This document shows positions 1-9,123 of a stretch of 35,956 nucleotides of DNA, in pieces. The notes under the pieces were generated by a model that did no database searches, was not told the origin of the DNA, and worked only from the letters and a program-made list of their open reading frames with translations. The stretch covers positions 1 through 35,956 of the forward strand of contig JADYXR010000081.1 in assembly GCA_021772095.1 (NCBI GenBank), given 5' to 3'. The DNA comes from Candidatus Obscuribacter sp. (lineage in GTDB: Bacteria > Cyanobacteriota > Vampirovibrionia > Obscuribacterales > Obscuribacteraceae). The position numbers were made by a program, and so were the translations under genes. Numbering within the stretch: position 1 is the first letter of the stretch; each line of letters starts with the position of its first letter.

Positions 1-178
1 CACTCCTTCAGGAGGAAACTATTCAAAACACACGTCGACTCTTGAAAAAAGAGTAGAATCAATTCCAATTTCGGTGCAATTTTCAGTACGAACTAATTAT
101 CTGATCATACCTTCTGATCGACTGTTATCAACCAATTGTAGGATTTACACTCTAATCTAATGCATGTAAGATATTGAT

Positions 179-1300
179 ATGCACCAACCTCCAATTTCTG
201 GTATGGCATCCCTTTCAAAGTGCGTGCGTCTTCTCCTGGTTGAGGATGATGCTGCATTTGCTAAAATTATTGGCACGGCGATCTCTCGGAAAGCCACCTT
301 CAAAGTTGAACTTTCTACAGTTGCGGATCTTCAACAGTCCCTTGCGGTTTTTTCGCGCAAGCCTTTCGAGATTGAGGAGCCGAAATACGATGTCGTGTTG
401 CTTGATTTGAGTCTGCCGGACAGTCAAGGTTTGGACACGTTGATCCAGATGCGCAACAACTGTTTGGGTACACCAATCATTGTCCTGACCGGCAGTGACG
501 ATGAAGCTCTCGCTATGAGTGCCCTTAAGCACGGAGCGCAAGATTATCTAGTCAAAGGCGACATCGATGGACGATCGCTGTGCCGAGCGATTCAGTATGC
601 AATTGAGCGAGAAAAAATTATCGCTGAACGCGAAGATTTTGTTGCCACGCTGACACACGATTTGAAAACACCTCTGCAGGGCGCGAACCGAATCCTGGGG
701 CTATTCGTCAAGGGTGACTTGGGTGCTATCACTGGGGACCAAGCTGAGTTGCTGCGGCGGTTATCTGAAAGCAATGACACTTTGCTTGAGATGATTGCAA
801 ATTTGCTTGAGGTCTACCGTTACGAGAAGGACCTCCACACAATCAAATTCACGCGTACTAATTTGATAGACCTCGTTCAAAAATGTATCAACGAAGTCGA
901 TCATTTGGCTCGCGATCGATTCATTGATATTCGCCAGGAAGTGGACGGCGATCATATTTCGATTATGGCCGACGAGCAATCGATCTTTCGAGTCATGCGC
1001 AATTTGCTCGACAATGCGTTGAAATTCACACCCAAAGGCGGTGTGGTGACAGTTGGATTAGCGCAAAACGAAAAAGTACAGCTTTCGGTTTCCGACACCG
1101 GTCCCGGCATCCCCGAAGAAGACCAGCGCTATTTGTTTGAACGCTTTTACCGCGGCGCCAACGGTAGGGGCTACTCGAGGAGCACGGGTCTCGGGCTGTA
1201 TCTTTGCCGGCAAATAGTCAATCACCACAATGGCACCATCAAGGTCGATCGCAATCAAAATGCGGGAAGTATTTTTCTACTTGAATTTCCACGCGTGTGA
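179..1300 (+). CDS. Response regulator-histidine kinase (REC-HisKA-HATPase)
   Basis: Cytosolic two-component protein of 373 residues with the receiver domain in front of the kinase. The receiver (about 16-140) has the acidic pocket LLLVEDD, the phospho-acceptor D76 (VVLLDLSLPD), the conserved Thr in IVLTGSDD and the Lys in YLVKGD. The kinase follows: H-box with H160 (THDLKTP), N-box NLLDNALKFT (275-284), G1 box SDTGPGI, F box LFERFYRG and G2 box TGLGLYL. There is no membrane segment or sensor domain, so input probably comes through phosphorylation of the REC domain by another kinase. A second ATG at 203 (MASLSK) is an alternative start; neither has a strong ribosome binding site. It lies 42 bp before a large hybrid kinase on the same strand, with which it is probably co-transcribed. 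The family call is secure; the signal is unknown. Confidence 0.93.
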   Translation: MHQPPISGMASLSKCVRLLLVEDDAAFAKIIGTAISRKATFKVELSTVADLQQSLAVFSRKPFEIEEPKYDVVLLDLSLPDSQGLDTLIQMRNNCLGTPIIVLTGSDDEALAMSALKHGAQDYLVKGDIDGRSLCRAIQYAIEREKIIAEREDFVATLTHDLKTPLQGANRILGLFVKGDLGAITGDQAELLRRLSESNDTLLEMIANLLEVYRYEKDLHTIKFTRTNLIDLVQKCINEVDHLARDRFIDIRQEVDGDHISIMADEQSIFRVMRNLLDNALKFTPKGGVVTVGLAQNEKVQLSVSDTGPGIPEEDQRYLFERFYRGANGRGYSRSTGLGLYLCRQIVNHHNGTIKVDRNQNAGSIFLLEFPRV

Positions 1301-1342
1301 AATGCAGCCGTCTTCTTTTACGAATCTGGTGCACGGAATTAT

Positions 1343-4300
1343 ATGAAAATATCTCATAGACTCAGCATCTCCAAAGTGATCGCGGCTGTGGCCATTCTCG
1401 TTTTGGCTATTTCATCGAAGAAAAACATTGACGACATCACCGAGGCGCGAACCTGGGTAGATCATACGCTGAAAGTGATCATTGAAAAAGAAGTCATGGA
1501 CTCGACAATAAAAGAGCTCGAGTCCAAAACGAGAGGCTATGCGGCGACCGGTGATGAACGATTTTTGGATGGTTCCGGAGAGCTGAGACAAAAAATCCAA
1601 ACTGGTCTAATTACACTTAGACAGTTGTCGGTGGACAATCCGCGTCAACAGGCTAACGTTGCGGCACTCGTTCCGTTGGTATCGCGCAGATTGCAGCACC
1701 TCGATAAGTTAACGCTGGAAGTTAGAAATCATGGTCCAGCCGAAGCGAGGAAATTGATCAGGCTGCCTGAGAACGGTACGGTTTGGGAGTGGATGCGAGT
1801 TTCGCAGAGAATCAAAGACGAAGAAGAACAGCTGCTTAGTGTTCGAACTAAATATGTTACCGATGAAGTAAACAGATCAGAGTCTTTTCTTCTCCTCTTG
1901 GCTTTGATGTCACTGGTCGTGATCTCAGCTATTGGAGCATATGTTGTAATCGGAATCTCCAGATCGATTAAATCTCTGGTCGAAGGTACCGAGCGGGTGG
2001 CAAAAGGTGATGTTGATTTTCGCATTCCAGTAAACACCAAAGACGAGATGGCGACGCTTGCACGCGCATTTAACTCGATGATTGAGCGGCTTCGGGAGTT
2101 CTCGGTCGAGCAGGAGGCGACCAATTGGCATCGCATGAATTTGAACAACATTGCCGTACTTATGGAGGGTCATCGCGACGTTGAATCCGCAGGCCGTGTT
2201 TTGCTAGACAACCTGGTTCCTTTGCTGGAAGCGCATCATGCAGCATTCTATGCCACTTCATCTAACGGCGATGCTCGGTCACTGCAGATGGTGGCAGCCT
2301 ACGGAGTCACCGACACTGATGTAATTGCTTCCAACATTAAGATGGGAGAAGGTCTTATCGGGCAAGCCGCGCGCGACGGACGAAAAATAATTCTGCGCGA
2401 TGTTCATCCGGATAATTATGTTGTCAAATCGGCTCTCACTAATGCCACGCCGCTAGAGGTGGTAATCCTTCCTCTCATGTTCGAAAGAGAATCTGTGGGG
2501 GTGATTGAGCTAGCCTCATTGTCTTCGATGCCGGAGAGATACCAAACCTTTCTTGATGAGCTCCGCGAAAGAGTTGCTATCTCGCTGAATTCGATTGTGA
2601 TCTCGGCACAAGTCGATCAATTACTGATGGAATCTCAGACGTTGGTAGAAGAGCTGCAGACGCAACATGAGGAACTTGAGTCTCAGCAAGATGAGTTGAG
2701 GACCGCCAATGACGAACTCGAAGAAAAAGCGGAAGCACTAGATCTACAGAATCAGGATATCCTGGATAAAAATTCTGAACTGGAACAGATGCAATCTTCA
2801 CTTGAAGAAAAGGCTGGCGAACTCACGCTGGCTTCGAAATACAAGTCCGACTTTCTTGCCAACATGTCTCATGATTTGAGAACGCCCCTCAACAGCCTGC
2901 TTATTTTCTCCGAGCTGCTGGGTGATAACGACGAAAAGAATCTGCAAGAATTTCAGGTCGAATATGCTAGAAACATCCACTCGGCCGGCAAGACACTTCT
3001 CAGTCTGATCGACGATATCCTCGACTTGTCCAAGATAGAGTCAGGGACGGTTCTTATAGAGGCTGAAGATGTTCTTGTCGCGGACATAGTCAGTGAAATG
3101 CAGCGCAACTTTGAGCTGATTGCCGAGCAAAAAAACTTGCAGTTTGTGATTAAGGTGGATGAAGATGTTCCTGACAGTTTGCGAACCGACCGCAAACGGC
3201 TAAGCCAGCTGCTTACGAATCTTCTAACTAATGCGTTTAAGTTTACTGAAAAGGGCAGCGTTCAGTTTACCGTTAGTCGTTTGGCAGGCACCGCTATCGC
3301 TGGACAGGTGCAGTTTAAAGTGTCTGATACCGGCATTGGTATCAGCAAAGATAAGCATGTTCTGGTCTTCGAAGCGTTCCGTCAAGCGGAACCGGGGACT
3401 AAACGAAAGTATGGCGGAACCGGGCTGGGCCTGGCAATTTCTCGACAGCTCAGCGAATTGCTGGGTGGTTATATCGATCTGCAAAGTACGCCTGGCGAAG
3501 GCAGTATTTTTACTGTCGACCTGCCGATATCATACGAAGGCAACCGCGAACTTCCAATCAGCGGTGTAGTCGCCTTATTGACTAACCCGATTACGGCGAA
3601 TCGTTCTCTTGAAGCCGCACTGCAAAATACGCGTGACTCCAAGATGATGATGCAAGCGGAGATTGACGACGATCGTCGCGATATTAAACCCGGCGATCGA
3701 GTGCTTCTGATGATTGAGGATGACATCAGTTTTGCTCGTATGCTTTTGGAAATGGCGCGCAAACATTCGTTTAAAGGCGTCATCGCAATGACCGGTCAAG
3801 ACGGACTGGCATTGGCGCGCAAGCTGCTTCCTGACGGTATAACGCTAGATTTAAAGTTGCCTGACATGCAAGGCTGGGTTGTTCTCGATCAATTGAAATA
3901 TATGCCTGAGACAAAACATATTCCGGTGCATATTATCTCCGTGGATAATGACCGCCAACGCGGTTTGGAGTCAGGAGCCATCGTTTTTTTGGAGAAGCCG
4001 GTTGATGTCGCTAGTCTCTCCGGAGTGCTGAGTAAAATCGAGTCGGCCAGAGAAAAAAACGTCGGTCATATTCTTCTGGTGGAATCGGAAGATCGCATAC
4101 GAGAGCAGCTCATCGATGTCTTGAGTGATACTGACGTAAAAGTGATGGCTGTCGCTACTGCAAGAGAATGTCTTGAAGCTCTGGATAGAAACGGAGGATT
4201 CGATTGCATTGTCGTAGATATCGATCTCAAAAACGATAACAGTATGGACCTCATCAAAACGATTCAAACCAGACAGGGTTTAGTAAAGCCGCCAATTTTC

Positions 4301-4873
4301 GTTTACGCGGAGCGCCAGTTAACGCAGAAGGACAAAGAGACTCTTGATAAATTAAGAGCGGACAGCACGATTAAAGATGTGAACAGTCCGGAAAGGTTGC
4401 TTAGTGAAGCAATTTTGTTTCTCCACCGAGTGGAAGCGGCTCTTCCGGAGAAGAAGCGTGCCGCTATTGACTTTGTACGGCAAAACGATCCGCCGCTGGT
4501 CGGCCGAAAAGTCTTAATCGTTGATGATGATCCAAGAAACATCGCCGCGCTGACGGGGGCGCTGCAAAAGCAAAAAATGAATTTGCTGTTTGCTGAAAAC
4601 GGAAAAGAGGCCATCGACGCACTGATTGAATCGCCCGATGTGGAGCTGGTTTTGATGGACATGATGATGCCGGTTATGGACGGCTATGAGGCAATGGAAG
4701 CGATTAGAAAAATCGAAACGTTTCGTCGATTGCCGATCATTGCGGTTACCGCTAAAGCCATGAAAGAGGATCGCAGAAAGTGCCTGGAAGCGGGTGCTTC
4801 CGACTATATAACTAAACCGGTCGATCGCAGCCAACTGCTGTCGCTTCTCCGAGTTTGGTTGTACAGGCGATAA
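1343..4873 (+). CDS. Membrane hybrid histidine kinase with HAMP, GAF and three receiver domains
   Basis: 1176 residues. An N-terminal hydrophobic segment (about 11-25) and a second one (about 181-205) bracket a helical extracytoplasmic sensor region resembling CHASE3. HAMP (about 204-256), GAF (about 270-425) and a Glu/Gln-rich coiled coil (425-500) follow. The kinase core has H510 (MSHDLRTPLN), N-box NLLTNAFKF, G1 SDTGIGI and G2 GGTGLGL. Three receivers come after it: REC1 with D836 (TLDLKLPDMQGW) and K885; REC2 with D959 but with ESED in place of EDD and no conserved Thr, so probably degenerate; REC3 with D1106 (LVLMDMMMPVMDG) and Lys in ITKP. The layout matches BarA-like phosphorelay kinases, where the last receiver would pass phosphate to an HPt protein not encoded here. 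Six bases separate its stop from the cheR-like gene. Ligand unknown. Confidence 0.94.
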   Translation: MKISHRLSISKVIAAVAILVLAISSKKNIDDITEARTWVDHTLKVIIEKEVMDSTIKELESKTRGYAATGDERFLDGSGELRQKIQTGLITLRQLSVDNPRQQANVAALVPLVSRRLQHLDKLTLEVRNHGPAEARKLIRLPENGTVWEWMRVSQRIKDEEEQLLSVRTKYVTDEVNRSESFLLLLALMSLVVISAIGAYVVIGISRSIKSLVEGTERVAKGDVDFRIPVNTKDEMATLARAFNSMIERLREFSVEQEATNWHRMNLNNIAVLMEGHRDVESAGRVLLDNLVPLLEAHHAAFYATSSNGDARSLQMVAAYGVTDTDVIASNIKMGEGLIGQAARDGRKIILRDVHPDNYVVKSALTNATPLEVVILPLMFERESVGVIELASLSSMPERYQTFLDELRERVAISLNSIVISAQVDQLLMESQTLVEELQTQHEELESQQDELRTANDELEEKAEALDLQNQDILDKNSELEQMQSSLEEKAGELTLASKYKSDFLANMSHDLRTPLNSLLIFSELLGDNDEKNLQEFQVEYARNIHSAGKTLLSLIDDILDLSKIESGTVLIEAEDVLVADIVSEMQRNFELIAEQKNLQFVIKVDEDVPDSLRTDRKRLSQLLTNLLTNAFKFTEKGSVQFTVSRLAGTAIAGQVQFKVSDTGIGISKDKHVLVFEAFRQAEPGTKRKYGGTGLGLAISRQLSELLGGYIDLQSTPGEGSIFTVDLPISYEGNRELPISGVVALLTNPITANRSLEAALQNTRDSKMMMQAEIDDDRRDIKPGDRVLLMIEDDISFARMLLEMARKHSFKGVIAMTGQDGLALARKLLPDGITLDLKLPDMQGWVVLDQLKYMPETKHIPVHIISVDNDRQRGLESGAIVFLEKPVDVASLSGVLSKIESAREKNVGHILLVESEDRIREQLIDVLSDTDVKVMAVATARECLEALDRNGGFDCIVVDIDLKNDNSMDLIKTIQTRQGLVKPPIFVYAERQLTQKDKETLDKLRADSTIKDVNSPERLLSEAILFLHRVEAALPEKKRAAIDFVRQNDPPLVGRKVLIVDDDPRNIAALTGALQKQKMNLLFAENGKEAIDALIESPDVELVLMDMMMPVMDGYEAMEAIRKIETFRRLPIIAVTAKAMKEDRRKCLEAGASDYITKPVDRSQLLSLLRVWLYRR

Positions 4874-4879
4874 TCTGAG

Positions 4880-5728
4880 ATGACTCAGTCGCCAGACCAA
4901 TTCGATGATGAATTTTTGATGCAGTTCATTGCCGAGCTGCATTCTCGCAGCGGCTATGACTTCAGGCATTATTCGTTAACATCGATTAGACGCCGCATCT
5001 CTCGTATCCTCCAAGTTCAAAAATTCAGCGATCTGTCGGAGCTAAAGACCTGGGTTTATTCATGTTCCGATGCCGAGCATGAATTTATTGAGTCGCTGTC
5101 GGTTCCGACCACGTCGATGTTTCGTGATCCGGAAGTGTTCAAAATCATTCGCACTGCTGTTCTGCCGATGTTGAAGCACCTGCCGTTACTGAGGGTCTGG
5201 TCCGCAGGCTGCTCTACAGGTGAAGAAGCATACGCCCTTGCAATTATGCTCGACGAAGAGGGCTTGTATGACAGGAGCAGAATCTACGTAACCGACATTA
5301 ACGAGGGATTTATTGGCAGAGCGCGTGCCGGTATTTTCCCGATGCGATTGATGAAGGAGTACACGACCAATTACATGGAATCGGGTGGCTGTCACGATTT
5401 CTCGTCTTATTTTGAAACGGGTTACGATCGAATCGTCTTTAACGGCAGGCTGAAAAGTAATATGGTATTTGCGCACCACAATCTCGTCAGCGATAGTTCA
5501 TTCAACGAATTTGGATTGATCCTGTGCAGAAACGTTTTGATTTACTTTGGCACACCGTTGCAAGGTCGAGTTCTCAATCTGCTTGATGACAGCCTGCGCG
5601 TGGACGGTTATCTCATACTTGGTGAAAAGGAGTCATTGCGAATGAGCACCATAGGTGGTGGCTATGAGCAACTGCAGCGGCCGTACAAAGTCTTTCGGAA
5701 AACTGCGCCCGGATTGTCGCAAACTTGA
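4880..5728 (+). CDS. CheR-type protein-glutamate O-methyltransferase
   Basis: 282 residues, the usual CheR length. The N-terminal helical domain (about 10-75) carries the Arg-rich SIRRRISRIL segment that in CheR contacts the receptor. The SAM-binding domain has VWSAGCSTGEEAYALAIML (AdoMet loop), YVTDINEG (acidic residue that binds the ribose) and FGLILCRNVLIYF. Family members methylate glutamates of chemoreceptors with S-adenosylmethionine. No chemoreceptor, CheA, CheW or CheB is in the window. The gene follows a hybrid kinase by 6 bp, so the substrate may be a component of that phosphorelay rather than a flagellar chemotaxis array; that is inference. It converges with the ROK kinase gene downstream. 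Confidence 0.92.
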   Translation: MTQSPDQFDDEFLMQFIAELHSRSGYDFRHYSLTSIRRRISRILQVQKFSDLSELKTWVYSCSDAEHEFIESLSVPTTSMFRDPEVFKIIRTAVLPMLKHLPLLRVWSAGCSTGEEAYALAIMLDEEGLYDRSRIYVTDINEGFIGRARAGIFPMRLMKEYTTNYMESGGCHDFSSYFETGYDRIVFNGRLKSNMVFAHHNLVSDSSFNEFGLILCRNVLIYFGTPLQGRVLNLLDDSLRVDGYLILGEKESLRMSTIGGGYEQLQRPYKVFRKTAPGLSQT

Positions 5729-5772
5729 TGCGTTACTTGAGGCACGATGCGATCTGGAGATCAATCCTCTAG

Positions 5773-5787
5773 TCAGGCAAAGCCTGA
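5773..5787. terminator. Small hairpin between convergent genes
   Basis: TCAGGC-AAA-GCCTGA is a perfect 6-bp stem with a 3-base loop, about 44 bp after the cheR stop and about 50 bp past the ROK kinase stop on the other strand. No T-run follows on either strand, so an intrinsic terminator function is uncertain. Confidence 0.25.
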
Positions 5788-5838
5788 TGCAATAACGTGG
5801 TGCTCGATCAATGTGCCTGAATTTGCTGGTCGGTAATT

Positions 5839-6795
5839 CTACTGTACAAGCATGGCGGCGCCGATTATACCGGCAAAGTCGCCGAGCTTGGCTTTCTTTA
5901 TGTTGAGGGCGCTGCCTGGGATTGGCAGGCAAAGTTGACCGACTTCTTGGACGGCGACGTCGTAGTAAAGTCCGACTTCTTCAACTAAACCGCCACCGAG
6001 TATGATGCGCTCCGGATTGAGGAAATTGACGATGGTGGCAAGACCGGTTCCCAAATGTTTGGCCGCGTCGATCACACATCGAGTCACTAGTGGATCGCCG
6101 GTTTCGACTGCTTGAGCCAATGTCCGCGAGCGGAGCAAGCCCTTTGTTTCATCGATTTCGGCAGCCACTGAAGTTTTTTGTCCACGTTTAATACCGGCAA
6201 CAACTTGACGCGCGATAGCCATTCGGGAAGCGTAGGTTTCTAAACATCCGTAAGCGCCGCAGTTGCAAGGACGACCATTGGGGAATAAGACTGTATGACC
6301 GATTTCGCCTGCGGTCCCTGTGGAGCCGTAGTAAATGGCGCCGTTTGAGATGATACCGCTGCCGATACCAGTACCAACGAATACGCAAACGAAATTGTCG
6401 CACTTCTTTCCGGCGCCAAAATGCAATTCGCCCAGAGTCGCGACTTCAACGTCGTTTCCGAGCTTAACCGGAATGCCGTATTGTTCCGCCAAAGGCTCGG
6501 CGATCTTCAGGTTGTTAGCGCCGATGTTGACGCCGGAAAGGAGAATTCCTTTTTCGCGGTCGACCATTCCGGCTACACCAATACCGATTCCTTTTATACG
6601 ACTGGCGTCGATTCCGGCCTCTTCGATGGCGCCATCAATAACGATGGAAAGCCGGCGCATGAGCTGCTGCTGTTCGCCCGCTTGCTTGGTTTTCTTCTTG
6701 CTGGTTGCTACGAGCTCACCGGTCTTAGTGTTTACAACCCCGGCCAGAACTTTCGTTCCACCAAAGTCGATACCAATCGCGTAATTGTCTGCCAT
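5839..6795 (-). CDS. ROK-family glucokinase
   Basis: 318 residues from the ATG at 6795, chosen because AGGAGA lies just before it and the protein then begins MADNYAIGIDFGGTK, as usual for the family; an in-frame upstream extension to 6825 has no such support. ROK proteins phosphorylate sugars with ATP in the cytosol. Visible motifs are the N-terminal phosphate loop GIDFGGTKVLAGVV, the sugar-binding GEIGHT motif, the zinc motif CNCGAYGCLE, and the C-terminal ATP segment PERIILGGGLVE. With no repressor DNA-binding domain at the N-terminus it is a kinase, most likely for glucose; N-acetylmannosamine or another hexose cannot be excluded. The same-strand glycosidase gene lies 93 bp upstream. Confidence 0.9.
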   Translation of the reverse strand: MADNYAIGIDFGGTKVLAGVVNTKTGELVATSKKKTKQAGEQQQLMRRLSIVIDGAIEEAGIDASRIKGIGIGVAGMVDREKGILLSGVNIGANNLKIAEPLAEQYGIPVKLGNDVEVATLGELHFGAGKKCDNFVCVFVGTGIGSGIISNGAIYYGSTGTAGEIGHTVLFPNGRPCNCGAYGCLETYASRMAIARQVVAGIKRGQKTSVAAEIDETKGLLRSRTLAQAVETGDPLVTRCVIDAAKHLGTGLATIVNFLNPERIILGGGLVEEVGLYYDVAVQEVGQLCLPIPGSALNIKKAKLGDFAGIIGAAMLVQ

Positions 6796-6888
6796 CCGCT
6801 TCTCCTGACGCCAGCGTACTATCACCGAGACTGCCGGTGAGGTTTAAAGAGTAGCAGACATGACAGGGCGCAAAGACCTAAATCTTAC

Positions 6889-8751
6889 TCAGCTTCGCTT
6901 GCCTAATTTGAACGGCTTGAAGAACTTGCTGGTCCAACCGCTCTGCGGTTGATTCTTGTCAGGCAGAGGTGCTGCGGCCTTGATTGGAGCGGCAAACTCG
7001 AACTTCTTCTCGGTAGGAACCACTGGTTTCCCAAAAGCCTTCGGTTGAACAGGCTTGAGGTCCTCGTCCGAAATTTTGGTGGGCTTATGATTTTTTGTGG
7101 CTGGTTCTTGTTGATCTTGAACGAGGTCATTATCGATATCAATAACCGCGTCTTCACCCTGGAAGGTTGACACCACTATGCCGCCCTTGTCGATCGACCG
7201 TTCTGGTGCGAATTGTTGATCCGCGCCCAGGAAGCTGCCGGAGCCTCCTCCGGCAAAGGTCATCTCGCCCAGTTGTCGTTGTTGAATTCGAGCTTGAATG
7301 GTGCCTGTCATCATCGGCACCTGCGAAAGTACATCGGTGCCTACGCTGAATTCCTGCAAGTTGGTGCTAGGTTGATAGTGCAAGTCCGGTCTGCGTTCAT
7401 GGCGTTGAGCCACTGCCGGTTCCATGACAGTGAGTGTAGCTGCCACTTTCCGTTGACCGCTTGTGTCGTTGCCGGTGACGGTATTGCCGTTGACCACCAT
7501 CGTGGTCGATCCGCCGCCGTCTAAATTCATCGCTTCGACGCAGCCGAGCTGTTTCATAAACTTGGCGAGATCCCACAGTGTATGCGGTCCTTCGACAGTT
7601 GCCATGACGAGTTTGCGATCCGCTGTGACACCACAGGCGGTTCTACGCGTAATTTTCGCGCTGGTCCAGTTGGGGCGGAAGCGTTCGGCTTTGAGCCCGA
7701 CAAAGAGATTACCTTCTTTGATCAGAGTCGGTCCGCCGCTTATCGCATGAGTGACAGTGTTCCAATCTTTTGGATCGGTTTGCCAATCGAGATCGACAAA
7801 GTCGCCGCGTTTCAGATGTGCAAGTTCGCTTTCTTTTTTGTCGGTTAGAACATATCCGCCGTAGGGAATCTGCAACGATCGCTTTTGCGTATCGAGCACT
7901 TCGCCTTTGTTGCTGACGGCGACCAGTCGTCCTTCGTACGGCAAAGAGACATTGCTGCCCCAGCGGCGCGTGTACATGATCAAGCGCACGCCCGAGCGTC
8001 GCGGTTGGTTCATGTTATTAACCCAAAGTTTTGGAACGTTGGGATTGGAAGTTTCTAAAATTCCGTGGAGATTCACACGCGCAAATTTCATGTCACCACC
8101 TCTGGTGATGCCCATGGCGACGCGGTTGAACAAGGAGCCGGAAACCCACTCGTCATCGACTTTCATCGTGCCAAGCGGTGTGCCGTCTTTTTTGAAATAA
8201 TTAGCGTTGACTGCGACTAGCGCTCCGCTTTCTCTGGCGTGTTGTTCGACGTTTTTGAGTTTGTCGAAAGTTTCACTGGCCATGTAAGGCCGGATTTTGA
8301 CATCGGCGCTTTTCATGTCGACTTCGACGACATTGACGTTGAGACCGCCTTTGTAGAACTTGTGAACGACGCCGGGTTTGATAGTAAGTTGATTGAGCTT
8401 CTCGGCGTAAAGCTGAGGAGGAATGGCTCGGGCTGCGGCTGGACGAGCATGAGCAACTTTAGCTGCCTTGCCGTGACGTTTTGCACCGCGCTTCTCTTTT
8501 TTGCTTGCCACCGCGCGTGATGCTGTTTTTGAAGATCGCTTCAACAACGTGATTTGCGGCTTTTGAATGTTTCTTTTCGCTGGTGACCGATAAGATTTTG
8601 AAATCCGCGGTGCGCCGCCCATCATGGCAGCTTCGACTGATTGACCAGACAGACTCACGGTCGCACCGAGCAGTAATGCCGCCGCCATTGTCGCGGAGGT
8701 TAATGCGGGTAGAAGCAGTCTTCTCGAAGAAGACGAGCTGCGATCTGCCAC
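6889..8751 (-). CDS. Exported phosphodiester glycosidase (NAGPA/DUF2233) domain protein
   Basis: About 620 residues from the GTG at 8751, preferred because GAGG lies nine bases upstream and it gives a compact signal peptide (basic start, then a hydrophobic stretch at about 19-35). A TTG at 8799 would add 16 residues but has no purine-rich site before it. A Lys/Ala-rich basic stretch (about 55-105) precedes the catalytic domain (about 130-425), which shows VAVNANYF, ISGGPTLI, RTACGVTAD and AMNLDGGGSTTMV, the signature blocks of the phosphodiester glycosidase family (relatives of the uncovering enzyme and of YngK/EpsL-like proteins). The C-terminal 190 residues are Pro/Gln-rich and unrecognised. 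Likely acts on an envelope or exopolysaccharide glycoconjugate outside the cytoplasm; substrate unknown. Confidence 0.87.
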   Translation of the reverse strand: MADRSSSSSRRLLLPALTSATMAAALLLGATVSLSGQSVEAAMMGGAPRISKSYRSPAKRNIQKPQITLLKRSSKTASRAVASKKEKRGAKRHGKAAKVAHARPAAARAIPPQLYAEKLNQLTIKPGVVHKFYKGGLNVNVVEVDMKSADVKIRPYMASETFDKLKNVEQHARESGALVAVNANYFKKDGTPLGTMKVDDEWVSGSLFNRVAMGITRGGDMKFARVNLHGILETSNPNVPKLWVNNMNQPRRSGVRLIMYTRRWGSNVSLPYEGRLVAVSNKGEVLDTQKRSLQIPYGGYVLTDKKESELAHLKRGDFVDLDWQTDPKDWNTVTHAISGGPTLIKEGNLFVGLKAERFRPNWTSAKITRRTACGVTADRKLVMATVEGPHTLWDLAKFMKQLGCVEAMNLDGGGSTTMVVNGNTVTGNDTSGQRKVAATLTVMEPAVAQRHERRPDLHYQPSTNLQEFSVGTDVLSQVPMMTGTIQARIQQRQLGEMTFAGGGSGSFLGADQQFAPERSIDKGGIVVSTFQGEDAVIDIDNDLVQDQQEPATKNHKPTKISDEDLKPVQPKAFGKPVVPTEKKFEFAAPIKAAAPLPDKNQPQSGWTSKFFKPFKLGKRS

Positions 8752-9123
8752 TGCGGGATACCTCGTACTAAATAAGAGAGAAACGTGATAAATCCTCAAG
8801 AGAGAGAAGAGGATAAATCCATGTAAGAATTATGTACCCAATCTGATCCAATTACAACGCGTTTTGGTCAAAACATTTTTGCTGAAAAAGCACTTAGCTA
8901 CAAGCTTTCGAGCGGCACCAGCAAACGGTTTGCAGGTTTCAATCAAAAATCGATCGAAAAACTGCCAGAACCTGATGTATATGGAACGCATAGCCTGAGC
9001 CGATTTTTTGAAAGGTTCGCACGCCCATTCAGGAAAACCTGCGACCATTCCAGAGACATCATAGATAGCCGAATTTGACGAGCGGCCAATCAATTAGTTC
9101 CTGAGATGATGCGAATCATGCAA
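8752..9123. other. Gap between exported-protein genes
   Basis: A non-coding stretch before the glycosidase gene, 324 bp of it outside every possible form of that gene. The only open frame (8830-9093, minus, 87 codons) has no ribosome binding site or recognisable features. A short inverted repeat GTTTTG-GT-CAAAAC sits at 8861-8874. I see no clear promoter. Confidence 0.4.

Noticed and set aside
8830..9093. 87-codon minus-strand frame
   Set aside because: No ribosome binding site, no domain, and it lies in an otherwise empty gap.
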